Part shown: positions 26,100 to 34,352 of the stretch, in pieces
How positions within the stretch are numbered: the stretch's first letter is position 1
How the letters are laid out: each line of letters opens with the position of its first letter
From: an uncultured Collinsella sp.
Lineage (GTDB): Bacteria; Actinomycetota; Coriobacteriia; Coriobacteriales; Coriobacteriaceae
DNA: 64,000 bases
Assembly (NCBI GenBank): GCA_900759335.1
Contig: CAAEUX010000102.1
Coordinates: forward strand, 62,001 to 126,000
Reading direction: 5' to 3'
The notes under the pieces: generated by a model
Told to the model about the DNA's origin: nothing
The model's database searches: none
Seen by the model: only the letters and a program-made list of their open reading frames with translations
Position numbers and translations under genes: made by a program

Positions 26100-27566
26100 T
26101 TGTCACAGTTCACCGATATCAGCCGCATTAACGTGTGCGGCGGCGACGGCGGAGCCGGATGCATGTCGTTTAGGCGCGAGGCATTTGTCCCCAAGGGCGG
26201 CCCCGATGGCGGCGACGGCGGTCGTGGCGGCAATGTCGTCATCCAGGCCGATGCTCAGCTGTCTTCGCTGATCGATTACCGCTTTAAGCATCACTTCCGC
26301 GCCGAGCGCGGCACGCACGGGCAGGGTGCCCGTCGTAACGGTAAGAGCGGCGAGGACCTGATTCTCAAGGTCCCTATGGGTACCGTGGTGCGCGAGCTCG
26401 ATCCCGAGACGCAGACCCCGATGTTCGATATTGCCGACCTCGTTCACGATGGCGAGCGCGTTGTCGTGGCGCCCGGCGGTGCCGGCGGCCTGGGCAACAC
26501 GCACTTTGTGACGTCGGTGCGCCGCGCGCCCGCGTTCGCTCAGCTGGGCGAGCCGGCCGAGGAACACTGGATCGAGCTCGAGATGAAGCTTATGGCCGAT
26601 GCCGCGCTCGTGGGCTTCCCCTCGGTGGGTAAGTCATCGCTCATCGCGCGCATGAGTGCCGCCCGTCCCAAGATTGCCGACTACCCGTTTACCACGCTCG
26701 TACCGAACCTCGGCATGGTGCGTGCCGGCGAATATTCTTACGTCGTTGCCGACGTTCCCGGTCTCATCGAGGGTGCGAGCGAGGGCAAGGGCCTGGGCCA
26801 TCAGTTCCTGCGCCACATCGAGCGCACGGCACTCATCATGCACGTCGTCGACATGACGGGTGGTTTTGAGGATCGCGATCCGGTTGAGGACTATCGCATC
26901 ATCAACCGCGAGCTCGAGCAGTATGGCGCCGAGCTTTCGGAGCGTCCGCAGATCGTCGTTGCCAACAAGTGCGACGCGCCGGGCACGGCCGACAAGATTG
27001 CCGACCTTAAGCGCGCAGCGCTCGACGATGGACATATGTTCTTTGCCGTGTCTGCCGTGACGGGCGCCGGCCTCAATACGCTGATGCTTGCCGTGGGCGA
27101 GCAGGTGGCTAAGCTGCGCGCCGAGTTGGCTGTCTCGGATGAGCCGGTCGTTCTGCGCGACGATGAGTGGGAGCGCCGTCGCCTGCAGCGTGAGAAGCGT
27201 TTCCGCATTGTCCAGGAAGAGCCCGGTGCCTTCCGCGTGGTCGGTCGTGCCATTGAGCGTATGGTCATCCAGACCGACTGGGAAAACGAGGAAGCCGTCA
27301 TTTACCTGCAGCATAAGTTTGCGCGTATGGGTGTTGACGACGCGCTCGAGAAGGCCGGTTGCCGTGCGGGCGACGAGGTCCGCATTTGTCAGCGCGCCTT
27401 TGACTTTGAGGGCGCTGAGGACTTCTCGGAGTACGAAGAGCTCGAGGATGCTGGCGAGGACGTTGCCGTTGAAGCCATTGACGTGGCCGATGCTGCGGAT
27501 GAGAGAGTCGAGGTTGTCGATGCGGCGGATGCCGCGGGCGATGCCGAGACCTCGGAGGGCGAGTAA
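26100..27566 (+). CDS. obgE: GTPase ObgE (Obg/CgtA)
   Basis: Essential GTPase for 50S assembly and stress control. The 488-aa protein has the Gly-rich Obg domain (about 3-160; CGGDGGAGCMSFRREAFVPK), the G domain (GFPSVGKSSL; DVPGLIEGASEGKGLG; NKCD) and a C-terminal OCT domain (about 350-430). An acidic Ala/Asp/Glu tail follows. The TTG start at 26100 follows TAGGAGG. nadD begins three bases after its stop. Confidence 0.96.
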   Translation: MSQFTDISRINVCGGDGGAGCMSFRREAFVPKGGPDGGDGGRGGNVVIQADAQLSSLIDYRFKHHFRAERGTHGQGARRNGKSGEDLILKVPMGTVVRELDPETQTPMFDIADLVHDGERVVVAPGGAGGLGNTHFVTSVRRAPAFAQLGEPAEEHWIELEMKLMADAALVGFPSVGKSSLIARMSAARPKIADYPFTTLVPNLGMVRAGEYSYVVADVPGLIEGASEGKGLGHQFLRHIERTALIMHVVDMTGGFEDRDPVEDYRIINRELEQYGAELSERPQIVVANKCDAPGTADKIADLKRAALDDGHMFFAVSAVTGAGLNTLMLAVGEQVAKLRAELAVSDEPVVLRDDEWERRRLQREKRFRIVQEEPGAFRVVGRAIERMVIQTDWENEEAVIYLQHKFARMGVDDALEKAGCRAGDEVRICQRAFDFEGAEDFSEYEELEDAGEDVAVEAIDVADAADERVEVVDAADAAGDAETSEGE

Positions 27567-27569
27567 GCC

Positions 27570-28247
27570 ATGTCGCTGCGCGGTGGAATCGGTCTGCCCG
27601 AGCTTCCTCTAGAGGACGGGCAGGAGTTTAGGCTCGGTATTATGGGTGGCACCTTTGATCCCATCCATTACGGGCACCTGGTGACCGCCGAGCAGGCGCG
27701 TGAGTCCCTCGACTTGGACGCTGTGCTCTTTATGCCGGCGGGCTCTCCTGCCTTTAAGCTTGACAAGCCGGTGACGCCTGCCGAGGACCGTTATGCCATG
27801 ACGGTCCTCGCCACCGCTGCGAACCCGGCCTTTTTGGCGAGCCGGTTCGAGATCGACCGTCCGGGTGTAACCTATACGGCCGATACGCTTCATGCCCTTC
27901 GCGACTTTTACCCGCCGCAGGTAAAGCTCTACTTTATTACGGGCGCCGACGCGATTATCGATATCGTGACCTGGCATGATGCCGAACGAATCGCTGAGCT
28001 TGCTACCTTTATTGCGGCGACGCGACCGGGCTTTGATATCGATACGGCGCGTGCCCGAATCAAAGAGTCGGGGCTGCCGTTCGACGTGCGCTATATTCAG
28101 ATTCCGGCGCTGGCGATCAGCTCGACGAACATTCGTAAGCGAGTTGCCCGCGGTATGAGCGTGCGCTATCTTACGAGCGAGTCCGTGCTCGGCTACATTC
28201 GCAAACGCAGGCTATATGCCGATTTGGGCCAAGAAGATTTTGAGTGA
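27570..28247 (+). CDS. nadD: Nicotinate-nucleotide adenylyltransferase
   Basis: Makes deamido-NAD from nicotinate mononucleotide and ATP. The 225-aa protein has the nucleotidyltransferase motif GTFDPIHYGHL and the C-terminal ISSTNIRKRVARG (the ISSTxIR motif). About 22 extra residues precede the core. Its place after obgE and before yqeK and rsfS is the common bacterial order. Confidence 0.95.
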   Translation: MSLRGGIGLPELPLEDGQEFRLGIMGGTFDPIHYGHLVTAEQARESLDLDAVLFMPAGSPAFKLDKPVTPAEDRYAMTVLATAANPAFLASRFEIDRPGVTYTADTLHALRDFYPPQVKLYFITGADAIIDIVTWHDAERIAELATFIAATRPGFDIDTARARIKESGLPFDVRYIQIPALAISSTNIRKRVARGMSVRYLTSESVLGYIRKRRLYADLGQEDFE

Positions 28248-28259
28248 TGGGGGTCTACG

Positions 28260-28868
28260 TTGTCGGTAGAGGATCAGTTTGAGGGCGATGAGCGCGCGCT
28301 GCTCAAGCGCATTCAAGAGCTGCTCGATGTTCGCATGAAGGATAAGCGCAAGCGCTATGTGCATTCGCTGAGCGTTGCCGAGACCGCACTTCATCTGGCC
28401 GAGGTCTACGGCGTCGACCGCTTTGATGCCGCTGCCGCCGGCTTGATCCACGACTGGGACAAGGTGCTTTCCGATGACGAGCTGGTCACGCGCGCTCTGC
28501 ATTACGGCATTAAGATTGCCGGCTCTCCTTCTGCCGCGACGCCGCTTTTGCATGGCCCTGTTGCCGCCTATGAGCTTCCGCAGCTTTTTCCCGAGCTGTC
28601 GCCGGCCGTTTTCCAGGCTGTCGACCGTCACACCGTGGGTGCCTGCGACATGACGCCGCTCGATATGGTGGTCTTTGTGGCCGATGCCATCGAGCCCAAC
28701 CGCCACGGCGACTATGCACATGCGCTGCGCAAGATGGTGGGGGAGTCGACGCTCGACGAGTTGTTCTTCTCCTGTTTTGCGCAGGGTTTGGTCTATGTGA
28801 TTCAGTCCGGGCGCTATCTTTATCCCACGGCTATTTCGATTTACAACCATTACGCCCAGCTGCGCTAG
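28260..28868 (+). CDS. yqeK: YqeK-type HD-domain hydrolase
   Basis: Probable symmetrical diadenosine tetraphosphatase. The 202-aa protein shows the metal-binding HD pattern: H in KRYVHSLSVAETA, LIHDWDK, LLHGPVAAY and VDRHTVG. In YqeK relatives this fold cleaves Ap4A to ADP. It starts at TTG 28260 after GATGGGGG. Consistent neighbours are nadD and rsfS. Confidence 0.9.
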   Translation: MSVEDQFEGDERALLKRIQELLDVRMKDKRKRYVHSLSVAETALHLAEVYGVDRFDAAAAGLIHDWDKVLSDDELVTRALHYGIKIAGSPSAATPLLHGPVAAYELPQLFPELSPAVFQAVDRHTVGACDMTPLDMVVFVADAIEPNRHGDYAHALRKMVGESTLDELFFSCFAQGLVYVIQSGRYLYPTAISIYNHYAQLR

Positions 28869-28895
28869 CTCGGGCTGTCTAGAAAGAGGTATTCC

Positions 28896-29336
28896 ATGGC
28901 CGACGAGCAGATTCTTGAAGGTGTGGAGCACAAGAGCTTCGTCGCCACGTCCGACCGCACCGCCGCCTCGCTGTCCGCGAGCGGTGTCGCCGCCGAGGAT
29001 GTCGCCCGCGCCGCCGCGCAGGCCGCCTACGACAAGAAGGGTGAGGACGTTCAGGTGCTCGACCTGACCGAGCTTTCCGATGTGTGCGACTACTTTGTGC
29101 TTGCCACCGGTGCCAACAACCGCCAGGTCGATTCAATTGTCGACGAGATCGAGGAGAAGGTCGCCGAGGCTTGCGGCGAGCATCCGTTCTCCATCGAGGG
29201 CCGCGAGCAGAAGACCTGGATGCTCATGGACTACGGTTCGGTTGTCGTCCACGTCTTCACTCCCGAAGCCCGCGACTTCTACCGTCTCGAAAAGCTCTGG
29301 GGTGACGCTCCCCAGCTCCCCCTCAACCTCCTCTAG
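28896..29336 (+). CDS. rsfS: Ribosomal silencing factor RsfS
   Basis: Binds L14 on the 50S subunit and blocks subunit joining when nutrients are short. The 146-aa protein has the core LDLTELSDVCDYFVLATGAN, the EEKV/EGREQKTWMLMDYGSVVVHVF segment and a C-terminal YRLEKLWGDAP. The N-terminal 35 residues are an Ala-rich extension. It ends in a REP-like repeat and a strong terminator shared with convergent dinB. Confidence 0.95.
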   Translation: MADEQILEGVEHKSFVATSDRTAASLSASGVAAEDVARAAAQAAYDKKGEDVQVLDLTELSDVCDYFVLATGANNRQVDSIVDEIEEKVAEACGEHPFSIEGREQKTWMLMDYGSVVVHVFTPEARDFYRLEKLWGDAPQLPLNLL

Positions 29337-29365
29337 TAGCTCATTTGAGACGGGGTTTAGCTACC
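29336..29365. repeat. Solo REP-like unit after rsfS
   Basis: GTAGCT and AGCTAC enclose CATTTGAGACGGGGTTT. The same unit, as an inverted pair, makes up the element at 37354-37463. Both copies begin at the stop codon of the upstream gene. Confidence 0.65.
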
Positions 29366-29377
29366 CTCACGCATATC

Positions 29378-29420
29378 GCCGGGCAGGTGCGGTTTTCCGC
29401 ACCTGCCCGGCTTTCTTTTT
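29378..29420. terminator. Bidirectional terminator between rsfS and dinB
   Basis: A perfect 15-bp stem (GCCGGGCAGGTGCGG, 29378-29392, with 29397-29411), a four-base loop and TTTCTTTTT on the plus side. It separates two convergent genes. Confidence 0.9.
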
Positions 29421-29432
29421 GCCCAAAGGCGG

Positions 29433-30647
29433 TTAATCGTTGAAGCGGGATTGGCGGCCGAAGGAAAGGGCGGTGTCGCCGAATTTGTCTCGGACGGCGT
29501 CGATGGCGACGGAGAGGTCGCGGCGGTCGCTGGATTGGGCTCCGCGGTCATCGATCTCGCAGAACAGGTCAGTCTGGATGCCGCCTTGGTGGTCGAAGTC
29601 GCTCATGCCGATGCCCGCTAAGCGAACATGCATGCCATCCTGCCAGATGTTGTCGAGCAGTTCGAGTGCAACCGCCACGAAGATGTTCTCATCGTCGGTC
29701 GGATGAGGCAGCCGGCGCTGTGCCGTACGCCCGCTGCCATACGAATACTTAAGCTTGAGCGTTACCGTGGCACCCGTCAGCCCCTGACGGCGCAGGCGGC
29801 GTCCCACTGACTCTCCCAACAGCGCAATCGCCGCCTCAATATCCCCACGCTCAGTTAAATCTTTAGCAAAGGTGCGTTCATTGCTGACCGACTTGACCTC
29901 GCGCTCTTCATTGAGGCTCGTGACTTCGGAGATTTCGAGTCCCAGCGCACGCTGGCGCATGCGTTCGCCGTTGACGCCAAAAATAGAGGCCAAGGTGGAT
30001 TCCGGTGCACGTGATAGCTCGCCGAGGGTGTAGATGCGCATGCGGCGCAGTCGCTCCTCGGCCGAGCGCCCGATGCCGCTCATGGCAGATACCGGCAGCG
30101 CGGCCAAAAAGCGCTGCTCGGTTCCGGGGCGCACGATGGTCAGCCCAAACGGCTTATCCCGCTCGCTTGCGATCTTTGCGACCGTCTTGTTGCAGCCCAC
30201 GCCAATGGAACAGGTCACTCCCAGCCCTGCCACGCGGTCGCTTATACGCTGCGCAACCAGCAGCGGGTCTTCGGGCGCAAAGCGACCCGGTGTGATATCG
30301 ATAAAGGCTTCGTCGATGGATACGCGCTCCACGCGCGGCGTCTCCTCGGCAAGAATCGCCATGACCTGCGCGCTGACCTCACGATAGCGATCAAAATGCC
30401 CATGCGTCCAAATGGCTTGCGGGCACAAGCGCCGCGCCTCGGCCGAGGCCATGGCAGAGTGCACGCCAAAGCGACGTGCCTCATATGAACACGTGGACAC
30501 GACGCCACGCGAATCGGCGTCTCCGCCCACGATGAGCGGTTTTCCGCGCCATTCGGGATGATCGAGCATTTCCACGCTCGCAAAAAACGCATCAAGGTCC
30601 ATCAGGCCCACCGCCGGACCCGTCCAGGGAGGCGGCGTGACGCCCAT
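29433..30647 (-). CDS. dinB: DNA polymerase IV (Y family)
   Basis: Translesion polymerase. About 404 aa with catalytic motifs MDLDAFFASVE and SIDEAFIDIT, the steric-gate region, YEARRFGV, CNKTVAKIASE, the helix-hairpin-helix SGIGRSAEERL and the little-finger domain. A C-terminal beta-clamp motif may be QTDLF. ATG 30647 is preferred since GAGG precedes it; ATG 30686 would add 13 residues but has no Shine-Dalgarno, and a TATACT lies just before it. No LexA box was seen upstream, so SOS control is unproven. Confidence 0.93.
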   Translation of the reverse strand: MGVTPPPWTGPAVGLMDLDAFFASVEMLDHPEWRGKPLIVGGDADSRGVVSTCSYEARRFGVHSAMASAEARRLCPQAIWTHGHFDRYREVSAQVMAILAEETPRVERVSIDEAFIDITPGRFAPEDPLLVAQRISDRVAGLGVTCSIGVGCNKTVAKIASERDKPFGLTIVRPGTEQRFLAALPVSAMSGIGRSAEERLRRMRIYTLGELSRAPESTLASIFGVNGERMRQRALGLEISEVTSLNEEREVKSVSNERTFAKDLTERGDIEAAIALLGESVGRRLRRQGLTGATVTLKLKYSYGSGRTAQRRLPHPTDDENIFVAVALELLDNIWQDGMHVRLAGIGMSDFDHQGGIQTDLFCEIDDRGAQSSDRRDLSVAIDAVRDKFGDTALSFGRQSRFND

Positions 30648-30802
30648 GGCATCCTCATAACCGTATGTATGTTCGCGTCTTTCCATGTCATGAGTATACC
30701 GCGCAGCTCATGTGGGGTGCGTGTATGTGCTTGCAAATCCCGAATTCTTGTCTAAGATATGGATTTGCCCTCGACTACACCGAAGAAGTTGGTCTCACGG
30801 AC

Positions 30803-30831
30803 TTCACCTGCCCGCGTCGATGGCGTATTAT
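30803..30831 (+). promoter_or_regulatory. Putative promoter of the rpsP operon
   Basis: TTCACC (30803-30808), 17 bases, TATTAT (30826-30831). The rest of the gap 30687-30802 holds nothing else recognisable. Confidence 0.5.
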
Positions 30832-30887
30832 GTTCAACTGTTTGTTTGTAGTTGCAGCCTAAAGCTGCTTGGTTGGAGGAGTTTCCT

Positions 30888-31229
30888 TTGGCAGTCAAGA
30901 TTCGCCTTGCTCGTCACGGCGCTAAGAAGCGTCCGTACTACCGTGTCGTCGTCGCCGATTCCCGCGCCCCGCGTGACGGTCGTATCATCGAGGAGGTTGG
31001 CCGCTACAACCCGATGACCGCCCCCAAGACCATCAACCTCGACCTCGAGAAGATCGCCGACTGGCAGTCCAAGGGCGCTCAGCTCACCGACGCCGTCGTC
31101 GCTCTGGTCAAGGCCGCCAACGAGGGCGAGAAGACCGAGACCGTCGTCAAGAAGTCCAAGAAGCAGCTCGCCAAAGAGGCCGAGGCCGCTAAGGCTGCCG
31201 CTGAGGCCGCTGAGGGCGCCGAGGAGTAA
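30888..31229 (+). CDS. rpsP: 30S ribosomal protein S16
   Basis: Small-subunit assembly protein, 113 aa. The core (VKIRLARHGAKKRPYYRVVV; IIEEVGRYNP) is standard; a C-terminal Lys/Ala/Glu-rich tail of about 30 residues is extra. The TTG at 30888 follows GGAGGA and places the Met directly before AVKIRLAR; frames opening further upstream are not conserved. Confidence 0.96.
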   Translation: MAVKIRLARHGAKKRPYYRVVVADSRAPRDGRIIEEVGRYNPMTAPKTINLDLEKIADWQSKGAQLTDAVVALVKAANEGEKTETVVKKSKKQLAKEAEAAKAAAEAAEGAEE

Positions 31230-31232
31230 ATC

Positions 31233-31517
31233 GTGCCTGAGGTTGACGCTGCACAGCTCGAGGGTGAGGCAATGCTCTCAGATCGCATCGCCGATCTCGT
31301 CGAATATCTCGTTGTTCAGATCGTCGACGACCCGGATTCCGTGAGCCTTGAGGTCATCGATGGTGACGACGCCTCTACGATTGAGGTTTCGGTCGCCGAG
31401 GATGACGTCGCTAAGGTCATCGGCCGTCGTGGCCGTACCATCAAGGCCATTCGCACGCTCGCCCGTGCACTGGCCGCTCGCCTCGACACTGCTGTCGAGG
31501 TAGAGGTTCTGGGCTAG
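31233..31517 (+). CDS. khpA: KH-domain RNA-binding protein KhpA
   Basis: A 94-aa single KH-domain protein with the GxxG loop in VIGRRGRTIKAIRTLA. In Gram-positives KhpA pairs with KhpB (Jag/EloR) and affects cell elongation and RNA stability. It starts at GTG three bases after rpsP and is followed by rimM, the usual order. The first 17 residues are acidic and longer than in many relatives. Confidence 0.92.
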   Translation: MPEVDAAQLEGEAMLSDRIADLVEYLVVQIVDDPDSVSLEVIDGDDASTIEVSVAEDDVAKVIGRRGRTIKAIRTLARALAARLDTAVEVEVLG

Positions 31518-31521
31518 GACC

Positions 31522-32043
31522 TTGAGGTCCCAGTACAAAAACATCGCCCGTGTTGTCAAGCCGCACGGAAGGAAGGGGGAGGTCCTCGCGCAGCCGCTGC
31601 GGGGGCTTCCTTCTGTATTAGAGCCGGGTATGCGCGTCGCCCTGACGCCGCCGGCGCTCAAGCGCGACCGCTTTTGCACGGTCGTGTCCGTCACCGATAC
31701 GGGCGATGGCGATCTGGTCTCGTTTGAGGGCATTGACGACTTGACGGCCGCCGAGGGCATCACGGGATGCTACGTGCTGGCAAATCGTGACGACTTTGAG
31801 CTCGATTCGCTCGACGCTGCCTATACCGACCTGATGGGTCGCGAGGTGGTCGACGAGCGCTTCGGTTCGCTCGGCACGATCGTCGAGATCATGTCGACGC
31901 CCGCTAACGATGTTTGGGTTGTTGAGGGCGATCGGTACGGCGAGGTACTGATTCCCGTGATCGAGCAGGTCGTGCTCGATCTTCCCGACACAGGAACAAT
32001 TTCCGTCCACGTTATGGACGGCCTGATCGATATGGACAAGTAG
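31522..32043 (+). CDS. rimM: Ribosome maturation factor RimM
   Basis: Assembly factor for the 30S head that binds S19. 173 aa with the N-terminal beta-barrel motif (KPHGRKGEVLAQPL) and the PRC-barrel end (PANDVWVVEGDRYGEVLIPVI). It starts at TTG 31522, four bases after khpA, with GGAC as a weak ribosome binding site. Confidence 0.93.
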   Translation: MRSQYKNIARVVKPHGRKGEVLAQPLRGLPSVLEPGMRVALTPPALKRDRFCTVVSVTDTGDGDLVSFEGIDDLTAAEGITGCYVLANRDDFELDSLDAAYTDLMGREVVDERFGSLGTIVEIMSTPANDVWVVEGDRYGEVLIPVIEQVVLDLPDTGTISVHVMDGLIDMDK

Positions 32044-32053
32044 GGAGGACAAC

Positions 32054-32812
32054 ATGCTGATCGAGACCCTTTCGGTCTTTCCCGAGATGTTTGAGCCCGT
32101 CATGTCCACATCGATCTTGGGCCGCGCCCGCAAGGCCGGCCTTTTTGATTTTAAGGCGTATAACCTGCGCGACTGGACGCACGACCGCCATCGTACCGTC
32201 GATGACGAGCCTTACGGCGGCGGGCAGGGCATGCTCATGAAGGTCGAGCCTATTGCCGAGGCCATCGAGGCCATCAGCTCCGAGGGTCCCAAGCCCACCG
32301 TAGTGTTCTTCACCCCCTGTGGCGAGCCCTTTACGCAACATGTGGCCGAGCGCCTGCTCAAAAGTGAGCGCCTGCTGTTTGTGTGCAGCCGCTACGAGGG
32401 CGTCGACGAGCGTGCGTATGCGTATGCCGATGAGCGTCTGTCGATCGGCGACTACGTGCTTACGGGTGGCGAACTTCCCGCTATGGTCGTTGCCGATGCC
32501 GTCGTACGCCTGATTCCCGGCGCCCTGGGCGACGAGATGAGCAATGTGGACGAGTCGTTCTCGACCGCCGAGGACGGAGGCCTGCTCGAGTACGCGCAGT
32601 ACACCCGTCCCGCCGAGTTCAACGGCGAGGGCGTGCCGCCGGTGCTCGTGAGTGGCGATCACGCCAAGGTCGATGCCTGGCGTCGCAAGAACGCCATCGA
32701 GCGCACCTGCCGCTGGCGTCCCGATCTGATCGAGACGGCGCGCCTTACGCCCCAGGAGCGTGCGTACGCGCAGGAGATTTTGGACGCTTCGTATTCGCAG
32801 AGCGAGGAGTGA
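32054..32812 (+). CDS. trmD: tRNA (guanine-N1)-methyltransferase
   Basis: Methylates G37 in tRNAs reading CNN/GNN codons and prevents +1 frameshifts. The 252-aa SPOUT enzyme has the trefoil-knot motifs LFVCSRYEGVDERA and SIGDYVLTGGELPAM, the N-terminal DDEPYGGGQGMLMK loop, and RPAEFNG. A good AGGGAGGA lies before the ATG. Confidence 0.97.
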   Translation: MLIETLSVFPEMFEPVMSTSILGRARKAGLFDFKAYNLRDWTHDRHRTVDDEPYGGGQGMLMKVEPIAEAIEAISSEGPKPTVVFFTPCGEPFTQHVAERLLKSERLLFVCSRYEGVDERAYAYADERLSIGDYVLTGGELPAMVVADAVVRLIPGALGDEMSNVDESFSTAEDGGLLEYAQYTRPAEFNGEGVPPVLVSGDHAKVDAWRRKNAIERTCRWRPDLIETARLTPQERAYAQEILDASYSQSEE

Positions 32813-32814
32813 GA

Positions 32815-33378
32815 ATGGTTCCATCGCAGCATTCCGCGTTGAGGGGCGCTTTTGAGTGGATCGCGGTCATCGCGATCGCATTGGTCGCCACCTTCTTGAT
32901 TCGCTCGTTTGTGGTCGAGCCCTTTGTGGTGCCCACCGGCTCCATGGAGTCCACGATCGAGATTGGCGACCAGATCCTGGCACAAAAGGTGAGCCTCGAG
33001 CTCGGTCAGCCCGTCAAGCAGGGCGATATCGTGGTGTTTCACAACCCCGATGGCACCTCCGAGCATGATGTTCTTGTCAAGCGTGTTATTGCCACGGCCG
33101 GCCAGACGGTCGACCTGCAGGATGGCAAGGTGGTCGTTGACGGCCAAGCGCTCGATGAGGACTATACGACGGGCATGAGCTGGCCACTTTCGGTCCAAGC
33201 ACCCGGTGCTCAGGTAAGCTATCCCTACACCGTTCCCGACGGGTGCGTGTGGGTGATGGGCGACAACCGCGAAAACTCTGCCGACTCACGCTACTTTGGT
33301 CCCGTCGATCGCTCTGATTTGATCGCTGTGGCGCTTGTGCGCTACTGGCCGCTCAACCGCATCGGCGCTATCGACTAA
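32815..33378 (+). CDS. lepB: Signal peptidase I
   Basis: Cleaves signal peptides of secreted proteins at the membrane surface. 187 aa with an N-terminal transmembrane helix (about 12-29), the catalytic Ser 43 (PTGSMESTI), the Lys motif (VLVKRVIATAGQ) and the GDNRENSADSRYFGPV box. ATG 32815 is used as GAGGAG precedes it; GTG 32809 is less likely. Last gene of the rpsP operon. Confidence 0.95.
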   Translation: MVPSQHSALRGAFEWIAVIAIALVATFLIRSFVVEPFVVPTGSMESTIEIGDQILAQKVSLELGQPVKQGDIVVFHNPDGTSEHDVLVKRVIATAGQTVDLQDGKVVVDGQALDEDYTTGMSWPLSVQAPGAQVSYPYTVPDGCVWVMGDNRENSADSRYFGPVDRSDLIAVALVRYWPLNRIGAID

Positions 33379-33437
33379 AAACCGCTATAGTACAGTACCT
33401 AACCGTGTAATCGTTTCGACGAGGGGATATTAGAGGC

Positions 33438-34349
33438 ATGAACGCTTCATCGCTTTCCTTCCAAGACATCATCCTGCGCCTCCAGCAGTACTGGGGCGAG
33501 CAGGGCTGCGTCATTATGCAGCCCTATGACTCCGAGGTCGGTGCCGGTACCTTCCATACCGCGACCACGCTGCGCTCGCTCGGTCCCGCCGAGTGGCGCA
33601 CCTGCTATGCGCAGCCCTGCCGCCGTCCCGCCGACGGCCGCTACGGCGAGAACCCCAACCGCATGCAGCACTACTATCAGTTCCAGGTGCTCATCAAGCC
33701 CTCTCCGGTCAACGCCCAGGAGCTTTACCTGGGGTCTCTTGCCGCCATTGGCCTGGATCCCAACGACCATGACGTCCGCTTTGTCGAGGACGACTGGGAG
33801 AGCCCGACCCTTGGCGCCTGGGGCCTTGGCTGGGAGGTCTGGCTCAATGGCATGGAGGTCACGCAGTTTACGTACTTCCAACAGGTGGGCGGTATCGAGG
33901 TCGACCCCGTGCCCGTCGAGATCACCTATGGTCTGGAGCGCATTGCCATGTACGCCCAGGGCGTCAACTCCGTCTACGACCTGGTGTGGAGCTATCTACC
34001 CGACGGCACGCCCATGACCTACGGCGACGTTTTCTTGGAGAACGAGCGCGAGTTCAGTGCCTATAACTTTGAGGTCGCCAACGTCGAGATGATGCGTCAG
34101 AAGTTTGACGACTTCGAGGCCGAGTGCCATTCCTGCCTGGAGCGAAAGCTGCCGCTGCCGGCGTACGACTGTGTCATGAAGTGCAGCCACGCTTTCAACC
34201 TGCTCGATGCCCGCGGCGCGCTGTCCGCGGTCGAGCGTGCCAACTACATCCTGCGCGTCCGCGCCGTCGCCAAGGCGTGCTGCGAGGCCTACATGGCCGA
34301 GGTCGCCGGAGTCAACGAGAATGCCGACCAGGAAGGCGAGGTGGCGTAA
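33438..34349 (+). CDS. glyQ: Glycyl-tRNA synthetase alpha subunit
   Basis: Catalytic subunit of the bacterial alpha2-beta2 glycyl-tRNA synthetase. 303 aa with SFQDIILRLQQYWGEQGC at the N-terminus, the EVGAGTFHTATTLRSLGP region and RPADGRYGENPNRMQHYYQF. A TATAGT 47 bases upstream may be its -10 box. No T-box leader was found. Confidence 0.97.
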   Translation: MNASSLSFQDIILRLQQYWGEQGCVIMQPYDSEVGAGTFHTATTLRSLGPAEWRTCYAQPCRRPADGRYGENPNRMQHYYQFQVLIKPSPVNAQELYLGSLAAIGLDPNDHDVRFVEDDWESPTLGAWGLGWEVWLNGMEVTQFTYFQQVGGIEVDPVPVEITYGLERIAMYAQGVNSVYDLVWSYLPDGTPMTYGDVFLENEREFSAYNFEVANVEMMRQKFDDFEAECHSCLERKLPLPAYDCVMKCSHAFNLLDARGALSAVERANYILRVRAVAKACCEAYMAEVAGVNENADQEGEVA

Positions 34350-34352
34350 GCC

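Noticed and set aside
30648..30800. LexA/SOS box before dinB
   Set aside because: No inverted repeat of the actinobacterial or Firmicutes LexA type was found.
33379..33437. T-box riboswitch before glyQ
   Set aside because: The leader is under 60 bases and has no T-box sequence or specifier stem.
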